The translations under genes were made by a program, and so were the position numbers. A stretch of DNA of 64,000 nt from Chitinophaga pinensis. GTDB taxonomy: Bacteria; Bacteroidota; Bacteroidia; B-17B0; Aurantibacillaceae. This document shows, piece after piece, positions 26,821 to 36,393 of the stretch (its first letter is position 1; each line of letters begins with the position of its first letter). A model generated the notes under the pieces. It ran no database searches. It saw only the letters and a list, made by a program, of their open reading frames with translations, and had not been told where the DNA came from. The stretch lies in assembly GCA_945887955.1 (NCBI GenBank), contig CAMCZO010000003.1, forward strand, positions 1 to 64,000, read 5' to 3'.

Positions 26821-28599
26821 ATGCAAATTTTAAAAGAAAATATTTTTTATAAAACAATTAAACAACTCGAAAATGTTTTGTTTGATCATCATAAAAAAAA
26901 GGCTTTAGTTATATTTTTAATGACTTTATTTTCTGGAGTTTTAGAAGTATTTGGGTTAGCTGTAATATTACCTGTAATTAGTGTTGCATTGGATAAAACG
27001 ATTATTCATTCTAATTATTATTTGAATTTGATATACAGTACTATGGGATTTAGTAATGATTCAAATTTTTCTTTCTTTTTGTTAGGCTGCTTATTTTTAA
27101 TATTTGTTATTAAAAACGCTTTCAGTGTTTTAATTACCTATAAACAATCAACATATTCATACAAAATTGCTACAGATATTGCCAACTTGCAATTTAAAAG
27201 ATACTATTTTAAAGATTTGCAATTTTTTAATGATAATAATACCAACATTCTATATCAAAATATTCGCTCGGTAAGTACTTGGCTGTCTTCTTATGTATTA
27301 CTTCCTTTAATCAGTTTTTTTTCTGAATTAATTGTAGTTGTTATTGTTATTATTGGTATTGCTATTTATGATTCAGCAATTTTTTTAATGATTAACATTA
27401 CTTTAGTTCCTATTTTTTTATTGGTTTATCGATTAATAAAAAATAAAATTCAAAAAATAGAAGTTTCTAAGGCAAGTTATGATGTGGAGGTAAATAAAAA
27501 TTTATTTCAAACATTAAATGGTTATGTAGATGTGAAACTATTTAATAAGGATAATTATTTTATTAGTAAATATTTAGGTTTTCAAGAAAAATTAAATAAT
27601 GTACAGTCCAAAGGGATAGCATTACAAAGTATACCCGCAAAAATTATTGAAATTACAGCTGTAACTGGTGTAATTGTAATTATTATTTATTCTGCTTTTT
27701 TTAGTGACCAAGGAAAAAAATTAATTCCACTTTTGTCTATATATATTGTTGCCGCTTATAGGCTAATGCCTTCAATGAATCGAATGCTCATTTCATTAAT
27801 GAGTATTAAAAGTTACCAATATTTATTCGAAATCTTAAAAAATGTAAAGGAAGAAGGTCGTTTTGATCAAAAACAAAATTTACAAGAAATTGTATTTCAA
27901 ACTAGTATTCAGTTTAAAAATATTACTTATAAATATCCTTCATCAAATCAACATACTTTACAAAACATTTCATTAACCATTAATATAGGCGATCGTATTG
28001 GTTTCATAGGGCAGTCAGGCGCTGGTAAAACAACATTAATTAATGTTTTATTGCGATTTTTAAAAGAAGACTCAGGCTCAATACTCATAGATAATAAAAT
28101 TGTTTTAAATGACGAAAATATTAATGCTTGGCGAAATTTGATTGGGTATGTAAAACAAAATGTATTTATTGTAGATGGTGATTTTTATGAAAATATCGCT
28201 TTTGGGATTGAAAGATCAGACGTTAACGATGAGAAATTAAATAGAGCCATAAAGTCATCTAAATTAGATGATGTAATTGCTAAATTGCCCAATGGCTTAA
28301 ACACTAATATTGGCGAAAATGGCACAAAACTTTCTGGTGGCCAAAGGCAGCGAATCGCTATAGCAAGAGCTTTATACAAAGATGCTCAAATATTGATATT
28401 TGATGAAGCAACTAGTGCTTTAGATAATGAAACAGAAAAAGAAATTACTGATTCAATTGATGCACTTTCCTCTGAAAATAAAACAATGTTTATTATTGCT
28501 CACAGGATAAGCACCTTAAAGAATTGTGATAAAATTGTGGAAATGACCAACGGCAAAATTATGAGAGTTTGCACTTTTAGTGAATTAGTTACAAATTAA
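26821..28599 (+). CDS. ABC transporter with fused permease and ATPase (candidate lipid-linked glycan flippase)
   Basis: This half-transporter of about 592 residues has six membrane segments (about residues 20-310) followed by an ATPase domain: Walker A GQSGAGKTT near 397, signature LSGGQRQRIAIARAL near 503, Walker B ILIFDEATSALD near 524, and the H-loop IIAHR. It resembles PglK/MsbA-type exporters that flip lipid-linked oligosaccharides. No Wzx-type flippase was seen in the window, so this is the best candidate for translocation of the glycan repeat. ATG 26821 was chosen; an in-frame TTG at 26785 overlapping hisF is possible and adds twelve residues. Confidence 0.88.
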   Translation: MQILKENIFYKTIKQLENVLFDHHKKKALVIFLMTLFSGVLEVFGLAVILPVISVALDKTIIHSNYYLNLIYSTMGFSNDSNFSFFLLGCLFLIFVIKNAFSVLITYKQSTYSYKIATDIANLQFKRYYFKDLQFFNDNNTNILYQNIRSVSTWLSSYVLLPLISFFSELIVVVIVIIGIAIYDSAIFLMINITLVPIFLLVYRLIKNKIQKIEVSKASYDVEVNKNLFQTLNGYVDVKLFNKDNYFISKYLGFQEKLNNVQSKGIALQSIPAKIIEITAVTGVIVIIIYSAFFSDQGKKLIPLLSIYIVAAYRLMPSMNRMLISLMSIKSYQYLFEILKNVKEEGRFDQKQNLQEIVFQTSIQFKNITYKYPSSNQHTLQNISLTINIGDRIGFIGQSGAGKTTLINVLLRFLKEDSGSILIDNKIVLNDENINAWRNLIGYVKQNVFIVDGDFYENIAFGIERSDVNDEKLNRAIKSSKLDDVIAKLPNGLNTNIGENGTKLSGGQRQRIAIARALYKDAQILIFDEATSALDNETEKEITDSIDALSSENKTMFIIAHRISTLKNCDKIVEMTNGKIMRVCTFSELVTN

Positions 28600-28614
28600 A
28601 CCCACTATATAATT

Positions 28615-29253
28615 ATGAAAAATTTTGAAGTAATAGCATTTAGAAAAATTAATACAAACGACCCTTATGATGAAAATTATAATGATGGCGTCGCATGGTC
28701 AAGGGTATATGAATACTGCCTTGTTATTAAGGAAATGAAAAAAAAATTTAATTTAACGAAGGAATCACATATACATAATTCATCTTGGGGTTGGCAGGAT
28801 GTTCATATTCGCTTCAAAAATGAGTTAGATTCTTTAAGCAATAATGTTATCCATACAGACATCCAGAAATCAGAGTTACCCAAAACCGGAATATGGAATA
28901 TCACTAAAAAACCACCTATTTCTTACTTAGAGAGTTTTGATATAGTAATTAATATTTCGACTGTTGAGGAAGTAAACTTTGATCACATAAAGGTGTTCAA
29001 TAACTTACTTTCGCAAGTAAAATGTGGAGGTCTTTTAATTTGTACTTTTGATCTACCAGGATTGCAACTTGAAAAATTCGAAAAACTTTTTGGCACAAAA
29101 CTACAGATTTCAGAAAACGACATAACAGGAGCTAATTCAAAATTGCAAAATCTTAACTATGCCAATTTAAGTTGCGGATTAATGGTTCTGCGTAAATTAG
29201 AATCTACATTACAAAAAGATAGAAACTTGTTCACAAGACTCTTTAATCTTTAA
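28615..29253 (+). CDS. Methyltransferase-like protein of unknown function
   Basis: This 212-residue protein lacks a clear glycine-rich SAM motif I. The second half has a class I methyltransferase-like layout: SFDIVINISTVEEVN (strand 4 followed by an acidic turn), LLSQVKCGGLLICTFDLPG (strand 5 with a preceding GG turn), and a C-terminal SCGLMVLRK strand. The N-terminal half contains a Trp/His-rich stretch (HNSSWGWQDVHI). It may be a degenerate or divergent methyltransferase. It sits 15 bases after the ABC transporter and 10 before the epimerase gene, so it belongs to the operon. Confidence 0.6.
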   Translation: MKNFEVIAFRKINTNDPYDENYNDGVAWSRVYEYCLVIKEMKKKFNLTKESHIHNSSWGWQDVHIRFKNELDSLSNNVIHTDIQKSELPKTGIWNITKKPPISYLESFDIVINISTVEEVNFDHIKVFNNLLSQVKCGGLLICTFDLPGLQLEKFEKLFGTKLQISENDITGANSKLQNLNYANLSCGLMVLRKLESTLQKDRNLFTRLFNL

Positions 29254-29263
29254 AAAGCCGAAA

Positions 29264-30391
29264 TTGAACTTTAAAAAAATAATCTTTATTATAGGTACCC
29301 GTCCCGAAGCTATAAAAATGGCTCCCTTGATCAATCAAATGAAAGAAGTCAAAGATATCTCGGTTAAAGTGTGTCTTACTTCTCAGCACAAAGAACTTCT
29401 TCAGCAGGCATTGCACATTTTTTCCATTAAGGAAGACCATGACCTCAATCTCATGCAGCCAAATCAAACGCTTGCAAAATTTGGTTCAAGGGCGCTTAGC
29501 GCACTGGACGTCTATTTCTTGGCAGAAAAGCCAGACTGGGTTTTTGTTCACGGAGATACCTCTACTGCTTTGTATGCCTCATTGGCTGCATATTATCACC
29601 AAATAAAAGTAGCACATGTTGAAGCGGGCCTTAGAACTTTCAATAAATACTCGCCCTTTCCTGAAGAAATTAACAGAACGCTTATCGGGTCTTTGGCAAC
29701 GCTTCATTTTGCCCCAACTCAACTTAGTAAGTCTAATCTGCTTCAGGAAAATATAAAAGAGCAAAATATTATTGTGACAGGAAACACTGTGATAGACGCT
29801 GTAAAGGAAACCTATAAAAAAATACTGGCTGGCGACTTAACAGTGGCAAATGAGATTAAAAAACTCGTAATTCCAAGACAAACAATTTTAATAACAATGC
29901 ATAGAAGAGAGAATTTTGGAGCAGGGCTTCACGTAATTTGTGAAGCAATAAAAAATCTCGCTATCAAATATCCTTCCTTTAATTTTATTTACCCAGTACA
30001 TCCTAATCCAAACGTAAAAAATCCTGTGGAGACTATTTTAGGTTCGCAAAAAAATATTTTCCTAATCGATCCTCTTAATTATGTCGATTTTATTTTCGTG
30101 ATGGCCGCTTCGCACATAATTCTGACAGATTCTGGTGGAGTTCAAGAAGAGGCGCCTTCATTCGGAAAACCTGTTATGGTATTGCGTGAAAATACTGAGA
30201 GGCCCGAAGCGGTTGATGCCGGTACTGTAAAGTTAGTAGGTACAAACAAAGACCTGATTATTTCAGAATTCATTCAACTCATGGAAAACCAGGCCTATTA
30301 CACAAAAATGTCTGAAGCTATAAATCCCTATGGTGATGGGCAGGCTTGCGGAAGAATAATTGACTTTTTTAATCAGAATAGTGAGGCCTAA
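29264..30391 (+). CDS. wecB: UDP-N-acetylglucosamine 2-epimerase (non-hydrolysing)
   Basis: This 375-residue GT-B-fold enzyme interconverts UDP-GlcNAc and UDP-ManNAc, or the C2 epimers of related diacetamido sugars as WbpI does. Family motifs are GTRPEAIKMAPL at the N-terminus, HGDTSTAL near 85-92, HVEAGLRT near 115, FPEEINR near 130, and TDSGGVQEEAP near 287. The start is TTG at 29264. Because the next genes resemble a WbpB/D/E set, the WbpI-type role is possible. Its codons are clearly richer in G/C than those of hisH, hisF and the ABC gene, pointing to a different origin shared with the next gene. Confidence 0.92.
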   Translation: MNFKKIIFIIGTRPEAIKMAPLINQMKEVKDISVKVCLTSQHKELLQQALHIFSIKEDHDLNLMQPNQTLAKFGSRALSALDVYFLAEKPDWVFVHGDTSTALYASLAAYYHQIKVAHVEAGLRTFNKYSPFPEEINRTLIGSLATLHFAPTQLSKSNLLQENIKEQNIIVTGNTVIDAVKETYKKILAGDLTVANEIKKLVIPRQTILITMHRRENFGAGLHVICEAIKNLAIKYPSFNFIYPVHPNPNVKNPVETILGSQKNIFLIDPLNYVDFIFVMAASHIILTDSGGVQEEAPSFGKPVMVLRENTERPEAVDAGTVKLVGTNKDLIISEFIQLMENQAYYTKMSEAINPYGDGQACGRIIDFFNQNSEA

Positions 30392-31526
30392 AATAATTTT
30401 ATTAAATCAGGCCTACCCAAATCCGGAAATAAAAAACTTAGGTAATCCCTTTGTTCATGACCGTGCTAAATTACTTGCCAAGTACTTTGACCTGGTAATT
30501 GCAAAAACTAGCTCTATAGAGACTGATTACCAATATGAAAATGTAAAAGTGAAGTGCTTCAAAAATTTGAATGACTTCCAAATTTTCACAAAAGAATATG
30601 ACCCAAAAATTTTTATTATTCATTTTTGTGAACCTTGGATGTTTCGCCATGGCATTTTAAAATTTAATATACCTGCGCTCATTTTTGTCCATGGTAGCGA
30701 AGCTCATTCCTGGTACCGTATTCTGTTTATTCTTAACAAAAACAACATAAAAGGTTTTCTGAAATTTATGGTTTTTAATAGCTTTACTGTATTAAATTTC
30801 CGTAAGATGATCCGTTTTTCAAATAAAAATAAATTAATTCATTTTGCATTTGTTTCTGATTGGATGCGTAAAATAACAGAAGCCGACACTTTTACAAAAA
30901 TTAAAAACTACTCCATTATTCATAATGGTATTGATACTAATCTTTTCATTTATAGAAAAAAGACTGCACAACACCGCAAAAAAATACTCATTTTAAGATC
31001 TTTTGATTCAAAAAAATATGCAAACGACCTTTCGATGGCTGCTATTTTAAAATTGAGTAAGAAACCTTTTTTTAAGATACTCGAATTTCATATATATGGA
31101 AAAGGAATGTGGTGGGAAAAGGAAACAAATAAAATTAAACATTTTCCAAATGTATTTCTAAATAATAATTTTTTAAATCATCAGCAAATTCAGGCTTTGC
31201 ATAAAGATTTTGGGATATTTTTATGTCCTACCCGTATGGATGCTCAGGGTGTAAGCATGTGCGAAGCAATGAGCTCTGGACTTGTTCCGGTTACATCACG
31301 GAGTACAGCTATTCCTGAATTTGTAAAAGACGGGCACAGTGGGTTTCTTACAGTAAACTCGAAAGAGATTGCTGAGAAGATCGAATTGCTTTATAATAAC
31401 CCGTTAGTATTTTTAAAAATGTCAGAAAATGCTTCTAAGGATATCGCCAAACAGTCTGCGGTTGAAAAAGTGGTTATAGAGGAGATTGCTGTTGTTGAAC
31501 AATGCATAGCAAATACTGCTGTTTAA
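30381..31526 (+). CDS. GT4-like glycosyltransferase
   Basis: This protein of about 381 residues has GT-B architecture. The C-terminal donor domain contains IHNGIDTNLF (near 195), GIFLCPTRMDAQGVSMCEAMSSG and the loop RSTAIPEFVKDGHSGFL near 290-325, typical of family 4 retaining transferases including the EX7E-like pair. I use GTG at 30381, which overlaps the epimerase stop by 11 bases and gives the natural first strand RPKIILLNQ; an upstream TTG adds seven residues. The donor and acceptor are unknown. It shares the G/C-richer codon use of the preceding epimerase gene. Confidence 0.87.
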   Translation: MRPKIILLNQAYPNPEIKNLGNPFVHDRAKLLAKYFDLVIAKTSSIETDYQYENVKVKCFKNLNDFQIFTKEYDPKIFIIHFCEPWMFRHGILKFNIPALIFVHGSEAHSWYRILFILNKNNIKGFLKFMVFNSFTVLNFRKMIRFSNKNKLIHFAFVSDWMRKITEADTFTKIKNYSIIHNGIDTNLFIYRKKTAQHRKKILILRSFDSKKYANDLSMAAILKLSKKPFFKILEFHIYGKGMWWEKETNKIKHFPNVFLNNNFLNHQQIQALHKDFGIFLCPTRMDAQGVSMCEAMSSGLVPVTSRSTAIPEFVKDGHSGFLTVNSKEIAEKIELLYNNPLVFLKMSENASKDIAKQSAVEKVVIEEIAVVEQCIANTAV

Positions 31527-31576
31527 CTCTGTAAACTAAAAATGGCTCATGTTTTTAATCTTTAAAAAATAAATTA

Positions 31577-32578
31577 ATGAATATAGGTATAATAGGCTAT
31601 GGTTACTGGGGTCCAAATTTGGTAAGAAATTTTTCGTTAGTAAATAACTGTAAAGTTAAAATGGTTTCTGATTTCCGTCAGGATCGTTTAGTCATCGTTT
31701 CCAAAACATATCCAGGAATTAAAGTAAGTACTGACCCCGACGATATTTTATTATCAAAAGAAATTGATGCCGTTGTTATAGCAACACCAGTATTTACGCA
31801 TTTTTCATTAGCAAAAAAAGCATTGGAAAATGGTAAACATGTGCTCCTGGAAAAACCCATGACTTCAAGCATTAAAGAGGCGGAGGAATTAATGAATCTC
31901 GCTAAACAGAAAGGCTTACTTTTAATGGTTGATCATACATTTTTATATACCGGTGCAGTAATGAAAATGAAACAATTAATTAATGAGAAAACCATTGGTA
32001 AAATTCAGTACTTTGATTCTTCGAGAATTAATTTAGGCTTGTTTCAAATTGATGTGAATGTACTTTGGGATCTTGCCCCTCATGATATTTCAATATTGTT
32101 ACATTTAATTAATAAAAAACCATATAGTGTTAATGCCACAGGGATTTCTCATACAAAAAACGGAATTGAGAATGTTGCCTATTTAACTATTAATTATTCA
32201 GAGAATTTCATTGCGCACTTTTCTTGTTCATGGACATCGCCTGTTAAATTAAGAACCATGTTAATAGGAGGTGATAAAAAAATGCTGGTATTTAATGATC
32301 TAGAACCTTCTGAAAAAATTAGAATTTATGATACCGGGTATAATTATAAAACAGACGAAGAGAAAAATAGATTGATGGTAGATTATAGAACTGGAGATGT
32401 GTATATTCCAAAATTAGAGTCCAAGGAGGCTCTTTTTGGAATGGCAAGTGATTTTATTAATTCAATCACCAACAAAACTGAACCTCTTTCGAATGCTCAA
32501 TTGGGATTGGATGTTATTCAAATTTTAGAAGCATCTCAACAATCAATTAAAAATAACGGTAAAGAAATAATTTTATAA
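31577..32578 (+). CDS. Gfo/Idh/MocA sugar oxidoreductase
   Basis: This 333-residue NAD(P)-dependent oxidoreductase has the N-terminal Rossmann motif GIIGYGYWGPNLVR and the family motif EKPMTSS near 94-100. The C-terminal half carries DLAPHDISILLHL, whose HD pair usually lies in the active site. In glycan loci such enzymes oxidise C3 of a UDP-N-acetylhexosamine (or uronic acid) before transamination, as WbpB or GnnA do. The following acetyltransferase and aminotransferase genes support a 3-amino sugar pathway. The exact substrate is not known. Confidence 0.85.
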   Translation: MNIGIIGYGYWGPNLVRNFSLVNNCKVKMVSDFRQDRLVIVSKTYPGIKVSTDPDDILLSKEIDAVVIATPVFTHFSLAKKALENGKHVLLEKPMTSSIKEAEELMNLAKQKGLLLMVDHTFLYTGAVMKMKQLINEKTIGKIQYFDSSRINLGLFQIDVNVLWDLAPHDISILLHLINKKPYSVNATGISHTKNGIENVAYLTINYSENFIAHFSCSWTSPVKLRTMLIGGDKKMLVFNDLEPSEKIRIYDTGYNYKTDEEKNRLMVDYRTGDVYIPKLESKEALFGMASDFINSITNKTEPLSNAQLGLDVIQILEASQQSIKNNGKEIIL

Positions 32579-32579
32579 T

Positions 32580-33071
32580 ATGCAATTATTAAATATTGAT
32601 GAACCTCGTAAATGCCTTGTTAATGTTAAAGTCGGAAATGGCGTTCGTATTTTTAATTTTGTAAATGCATACGGTTGTAGCATTGATGATAATTCAAAAG
32701 TAGGGGCATTTGTTGAAATTCAAAAAGGATCTACGATTGGTAAGAATTGTAAAATATCTTCTCATACTTTTATATGTGAAGGTGTTCATATTGAAGATAA
32801 TTGTTTTGTAGGACATGGTGTGATGTTTACAAACGATTTATTTCCTCGAGCTACAAACCCTAATGGCTCTCCGCAATCTGAAACTGATTGGAAGTTGGTT
32901 GAAACATTTATTAAAAAAGGAGCATCAATAGGCAGTAATGCTACTATATTGTGTGGTGTTACTATTGGAGAAAATGCCATGGTTGGAGCAGGGGCTATGG
33001 TTACAAAAGATGTGGCTCCCAATACAATTGTGGCTGGCAATCCAGCAAAAATAATCAAACAAATCAAATAA
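32580..33071 (+). CDS. Left-handed beta-helix (hexapeptide) N-acetyltransferase, WbpD-like
   Basis: This 163-residue protein is made of hexapeptide repeats ([LIV]-G-x4) over nearly its whole length, for example VKVGNGVRI, IGKNCKISS, IEDNCFVGHGV, IGSNATILCGVTIGENAMVGAGAMV. The loop with FTNDLFPRA is typical of sugar N-acetyltransferases such as WbpD and FdtC/QdtC. It would acetylate the amine made by the adjacent aminotransferase, using acetyl-CoA. It starts one base after the oxidoreductase stop and ends six bases before the aminotransferase, so the three genes form a tight unit. Confidence 0.87.
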   Translation: MQLLNIDEPRKCLVNVKVGNGVRIFNFVNAYGCSIDDNSKVGAFVEIQKGSTIGKNCKISSHTFICEGVHIEDNCFVGHGVMFTNDLFPRATNPNGSPQSETDWKLVETFIKKGASIGSNATILCGVTIGENAMVGAGAMVTKDVAPNTIVAGNPAKIIKQIK

Positions 33072-33077
33072 AAAATA

Positions 33078-34175
33078 ATGAGTACAATTAATTGTTTAGA
33101 TCTTAAAGGACAACATCAGCAAATCAAAAAAGAAGTATTTGAATTATTTGAAAAAGTTTACGAAAACACTGCTTTTTCTGGTGGACCATTTGTAGAGCAA
33201 TTTGAAAAAGATTTTTCAAATTATACACAAACCAAATATACTATTGGTGTCAATAACGGAACTTCTGCTTTGCATTTAGCTATGTTAGCATTAGGAATAG
33301 GAGCAGGGGATGAGGTTATCATTCCTGCGAATACTTTTATTGCAACTGCTTGGGCTATAAGTTATGTTGGGGCTACACCAGTATTTGTAGATTGTGATAA
33401 AGATAATTGGGAAATTGATCCAGTTCAAATTGAAAAAGTAATTACAGCTAAAACAAAAGCAATTATTGGCGTTCATTTATACGGTATGCCATTTGATATT
33501 GATGCGGTCTTATCAATTGCTAAAAAGCATAACCTGTTTTTGGTTGAAGATGCCGCGCAAGCTCAAGGAGCAAGATATAAAGGTATAACTGTTGGTGGTT
33601 TTGGAGAGATGGCTTGTTTTAGTTTTTATCCAGGTAAAAATTTAGGCGCTTGTGGCGAAGCAGGAGGAATTACAACTAACAATGAAGTTTATCAAAAACA
33701 TTTAAATAGTTTAAGAAATCACGGAAGCATGGTGCGTTATTATCATGATGAAGTTGGATTTAATATGCGAATGGGTGGATTAGAGGGCGCGTCATTACAA
33801 GTAAAATTAAAATACTTAGAAGGTTGGAATAACCGTAGAAGAGAAATTGCAAAAATGTATCATGCTGGTATAAAAAACACTAAAATTAAAATGCAAACAC
33901 AGCCACAATGGGCAGATAGTATTTATCATTTATTTGTTGTCACAACAGATGAAAAAGATAAATTTGTAAAACACTTACAATCAAATGGTGTTAATCCAGG
34001 TTTTCATTATCCTGTTCCTTGTCATTTACAAAAAGCTTATGCTCATTTAAATTATAAAAAAGGTGATTTCCCTCATTCAGAATATTTAGCAGCACATTGC
34101 ATATCTTTACCTATGTACGCAGAGCTAACTGAAGAACAAGTAACACGTGTAATTGAAGCCATGAACAAGTTTTAA
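33078..34175 (+). CDS. DegT/DnrJ/EryC1/StrS sugar aminotransferase (WbpE-like)
   Basis: This 365-residue PLP enzyme transfers an amino group from glutamate to a keto-sugar nucleotide. The Schiff-base lysine is K187 in SFYPGKNLGACGEAGG, and the cofactor region includes NNGTSALHLAM and VEDAAQAQGA. Following an oxidoreductase and an acetyltransferase, it probably makes a 3-amino group on a UDP sugar, as WbpE does in the UDP-2,3-diacetamido sugar pathway. The active lysine shows it is a genuine aminotransferase, unlike the His-bearing paralog at 60111. Confidence 0.9.
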   Translation: MSTINCLDLKGQHQQIKKEVFELFEKVYENTAFSGGPFVEQFEKDFSNYTQTKYTIGVNNGTSALHLAMLALGIGAGDEVIIPANTFIATAWAISYVGATPVFVDCDKDNWEIDPVQIEKVITAKTKAIIGVHLYGMPFDIDAVLSIAKKHNLFLVEDAAQAQGARYKGITVGGFGEMACFSFYPGKNLGACGEAGGITTNNEVYQKHLNSLRNHGSMVRYYHDEVGFNMRMGGLEGASLQVKLKYLEGWNNRRREIAKMYHAGIKNTKIKMQTQPQWADSIYHLFVVTTDEKDKFVKHLQSNGVNPGFHYPVPCHLQKAYAHLNYKKGDFPHSEYLAAHCISLPMYAELTEEQVTRVIEAMNKF

Positions 34176-34204
34176 AAACAATATTTTTTATTTAAATTAA
34201 TAAT

Positions 34205-35236
34205 ATGATTAAAACAAAAATATTAGAAGCTGTTGCAAGGCTTAAATTAGATTTAAAAGGTAAAGTAGTATTAACAGAAGCAGCTACAGGTGCTTATGCA
34301 GTTACTCCTATTATCGCAGCACTTGCTGGGGCAGAGGTTTATGCTTTCACTAAGAAAACAAAATATGGAACAGTAGAAGAAGTTAGACGATTAACAACTG
34401 AATTATGTAATCAATTTGAAGAGGAGCTTGCCGTTACAGTAATTGATACTCTTACTCCTGAAATTATTGCAAAAGCAGATATTATAACAAACTCAGGACA
34501 TCTGAGGCCATTAGATGAAAGTAAATTAAAATTTGCTAAAAAAGGAGTTGTGATTCCTTTAATGTTTGAAGCTTGGGAGTGGAGAGAAGGCGATTTGGAT
34601 TTAGAGTTTTGTAAAAAAAACAACATACTTGTTGGTGCCACTAATGAAAGACATCCTGATGTTGATGTATTTAATTATTTGGGAGATATGGCCTTAAAAA
34701 TGATTTTTGATGCTGGTTTATGTCCGTATAAAAATAATTTTATTTTACTTTGCAATAATGATTTTGGCCCCTTTATTGCTAAAGTACTTTCAAAAATTTG
34801 CAATGGATTAGGCGTTTGCGATACGTCAGTTAACAAAGAAAAGTATGCAGGTATTAATGTTGATTGGCTGGGCGATTTTCCTGATTTAACTGTTACTGCA
34901 AAATATAAAAAATCAGATGCTATTATTTTTACTGCTTATCCTTTCGATATAAATTGGATTGGTGAAAATGATGAGCCGATTATAATCAGCAAACTTAAAA
35001 GTGAAATTGAAAACCCTTATATTTTAAGGTATGCTGGTGACATTAACGAATTAAGTTGCGAAGGAAAAATAAAATATTATCCTAGCCATGTCTCATCAGG
35101 GCACATGGGTATTTTGCCTTCGGCAATTGGAGTTGATCCAATTATTAGGCTACAAAGCGCAGGATTAAAGGTTGCAGAGGGATTGTTAAATTCATGCTTA
35201 AGCTTTGAAAATAACCATATACTCGAATTGGTTTAA
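34205..35236 (+). CDS. Rossmann-like two-domain protein of unknown function
   Basis: I do not recognise a characterised family. The 343-residue product looks like two alpha/beta domains. The first half begins GKVVLTEAATGAYAVTPIIA and contains DIITNSGHLRPL and ATNERHPDVDVFNYLGDMA; the second begins NNFILLCNNDFGPFIAKVLS. The layout recalls 2-hydroxyacid dehydrogenases or S-adenosylhomocysteine hydrolase-like proteins, but the glycine motif is not canonical. YPSHVSSGHMGILPSAIGVDP near the C-terminus is highly regular and could be an active-site loop. It lies 29 bases after the aminotransferase gene and 222 bases before the methyltransferase gene. Confidence 0.6.
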   Translation: MIKTKILEAVARLKLDLKGKVVLTEAATGAYAVTPIIAALAGAEVYAFTKKTKYGTVEEVRRLTTELCNQFEEELAVTVIDTLTPEIIAKADIITNSGHLRPLDESKLKFAKKGVVIPLMFEAWEWREGDLDLEFCKKNNILVGATNERHPDVDVFNYLGDMALKMIFDAGLCPYKNNFILLCNNDFGPFIAKVLSKICNGLGVCDTSVNKEKYAGINVDWLGDFPDLTVTAKYKKSDAIIFTAYPFDINWIGENDEPIIISKLKSEIENPYILRYAGDINELSCEGKIKYYPSHVSSGHMGILPSAIGVDPIIRLQSAGLKVAEGLLNSCLSFENNHILELV

Positions 35237-35458
35237 TTCTTTTTCAATTTAGTTTCTTTAAAAAGGGATTAAATAGTAGTTTATATAATTGTTAAAAAGA
35301 GTTTGTCAATTAACCAAGCCTTAACATTTAGAAAAAATATTTTATAAAAATCTGAATTTGAATTTTTTAAAGGTGGATAATTCAAATTCAGAATATTTTC
35401 CTATTTATAATTTAAATTAAAATAGAATCTTTAAAAATCTAACAATATATAAAATACT

Positions 35459-36391
35459 ATGAAAGAAATTATAGGCGTTAGTGCCTTTTTAGATCAATTA
35501 GTTTCTGAAATATCAAAAAAAGATAAACTGCACTCAAAAAAAATTAATGGCAATATTTCTTTCATAAAGGAAAATTTTCCTTCGCAACTTGAAGAGTTAA
35601 TCGGATTAGTAAAAATATATTTTGATAATCTAAATCTTGATTCAGAAAGAGTAGCGAGTGATTATTTAAAAATGATAAAGGACATGCGTACCGAAGGTTT
35701 ATATTTTTATAAACATGGTAAGTACAGATGTGATAACCAGCATATTGCTAACGAGTATGTTTACTCTAAGCCAGAGGTAATGAACTATTACATGAATGCC
35801 TTATTGGTTTCGCAAGTAATGTGGAAACATCATTTTAATATTTTCATGTATTTTCAAAGCCATCTTAAAACGTTATTCAAAGGTTATTCAAAACTTAGCA
35901 TTCTTGATATTGGTCCGGGTCACGGTTTCTTTTCTTACTTAGTGAAAAAAGAATTCCCTGATTATGAAAAAATAGATATTGTTGATATCAGCGACACTTC
36001 GCTAGAAATGACCAAAAAAATTATTGGTTTTGATGGAGAAAAAATAAAATATACTAAAAAAGATATTTTTGATTACGACGATTCAAACAAATATGATTTT
36101 ATTGTTTTGGGCGAAGTTTTAGAACATTTAGATGAACCAAAACGAATTTTAATTAAGCTATCAAAACTTTTAAAGCCTGGGGGTCTTTTATGGATTACTA
36201 CGCCGACAAACTCTCCAGCACTAGATCATGTTTATCTCTTTAAAACTAAAGAAGATGTATTAACATTAATTACAGATTCTGGATTGGAAACTGTTGATTC
36301 ATGTAATTACTTTGCAGAAGATATGGACGAGCAAACAGCATTAAAAAACCGGATCACAAATTTGATTGGACTATTTTGTAAAAATAGGTAA
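35459..36391 (+). CDS. Class I SAM-dependent methyltransferase of the carrier-protein module
   Basis: This 310-residue protein has an N-terminal helical extension of about 135 residues and a C-terminal methyltransferase domain. Motif I is LDIGPGHGFFSYL near 150, followed by DIVDISDTS, LGEVLEHLDEP and LLKPGGLLWITTP. It is followed 2 bases later by a MaoC-SDR fusion, an FkbH-like gene and an ACP gene, so it may methylate an ACP-bound hydroxyacyl group, as O-methyltransferases do in methoxymalonyl-ACP pathways. Sugar methylation is the alternative. The 222-base gap in front may hold an internal promoter. Confidence 0.82.
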   Translation: MKEIIGVSAFLDQLVSEISKKDKLHSKKINGNISFIKENFPSQLEELIGLVKIYFDNLNLDSERVASDYLKMIKDMRTEGLYFYKHGKYRCDNQHIANEYVYSKPEVMNYYMNALLVSQVMWKHHFNIFMYFQSHLKTLFKGYSKLSILDIGPGHGFFSYLVKKEFPDYEKIDIVDISDTSLEMTKKIIGFDGEKIKYTKKDIFDYDDSNKYDFIVLGEVLEHLDEPKRILIKLSKLLKPGGLLWITTPTNSPALDHVYLFKTKEDVLTLITDSGLETVDSCNYFAEDMDEQTALKNRITNLIGLFCKNR

Positions 36392-36393
36392 CT

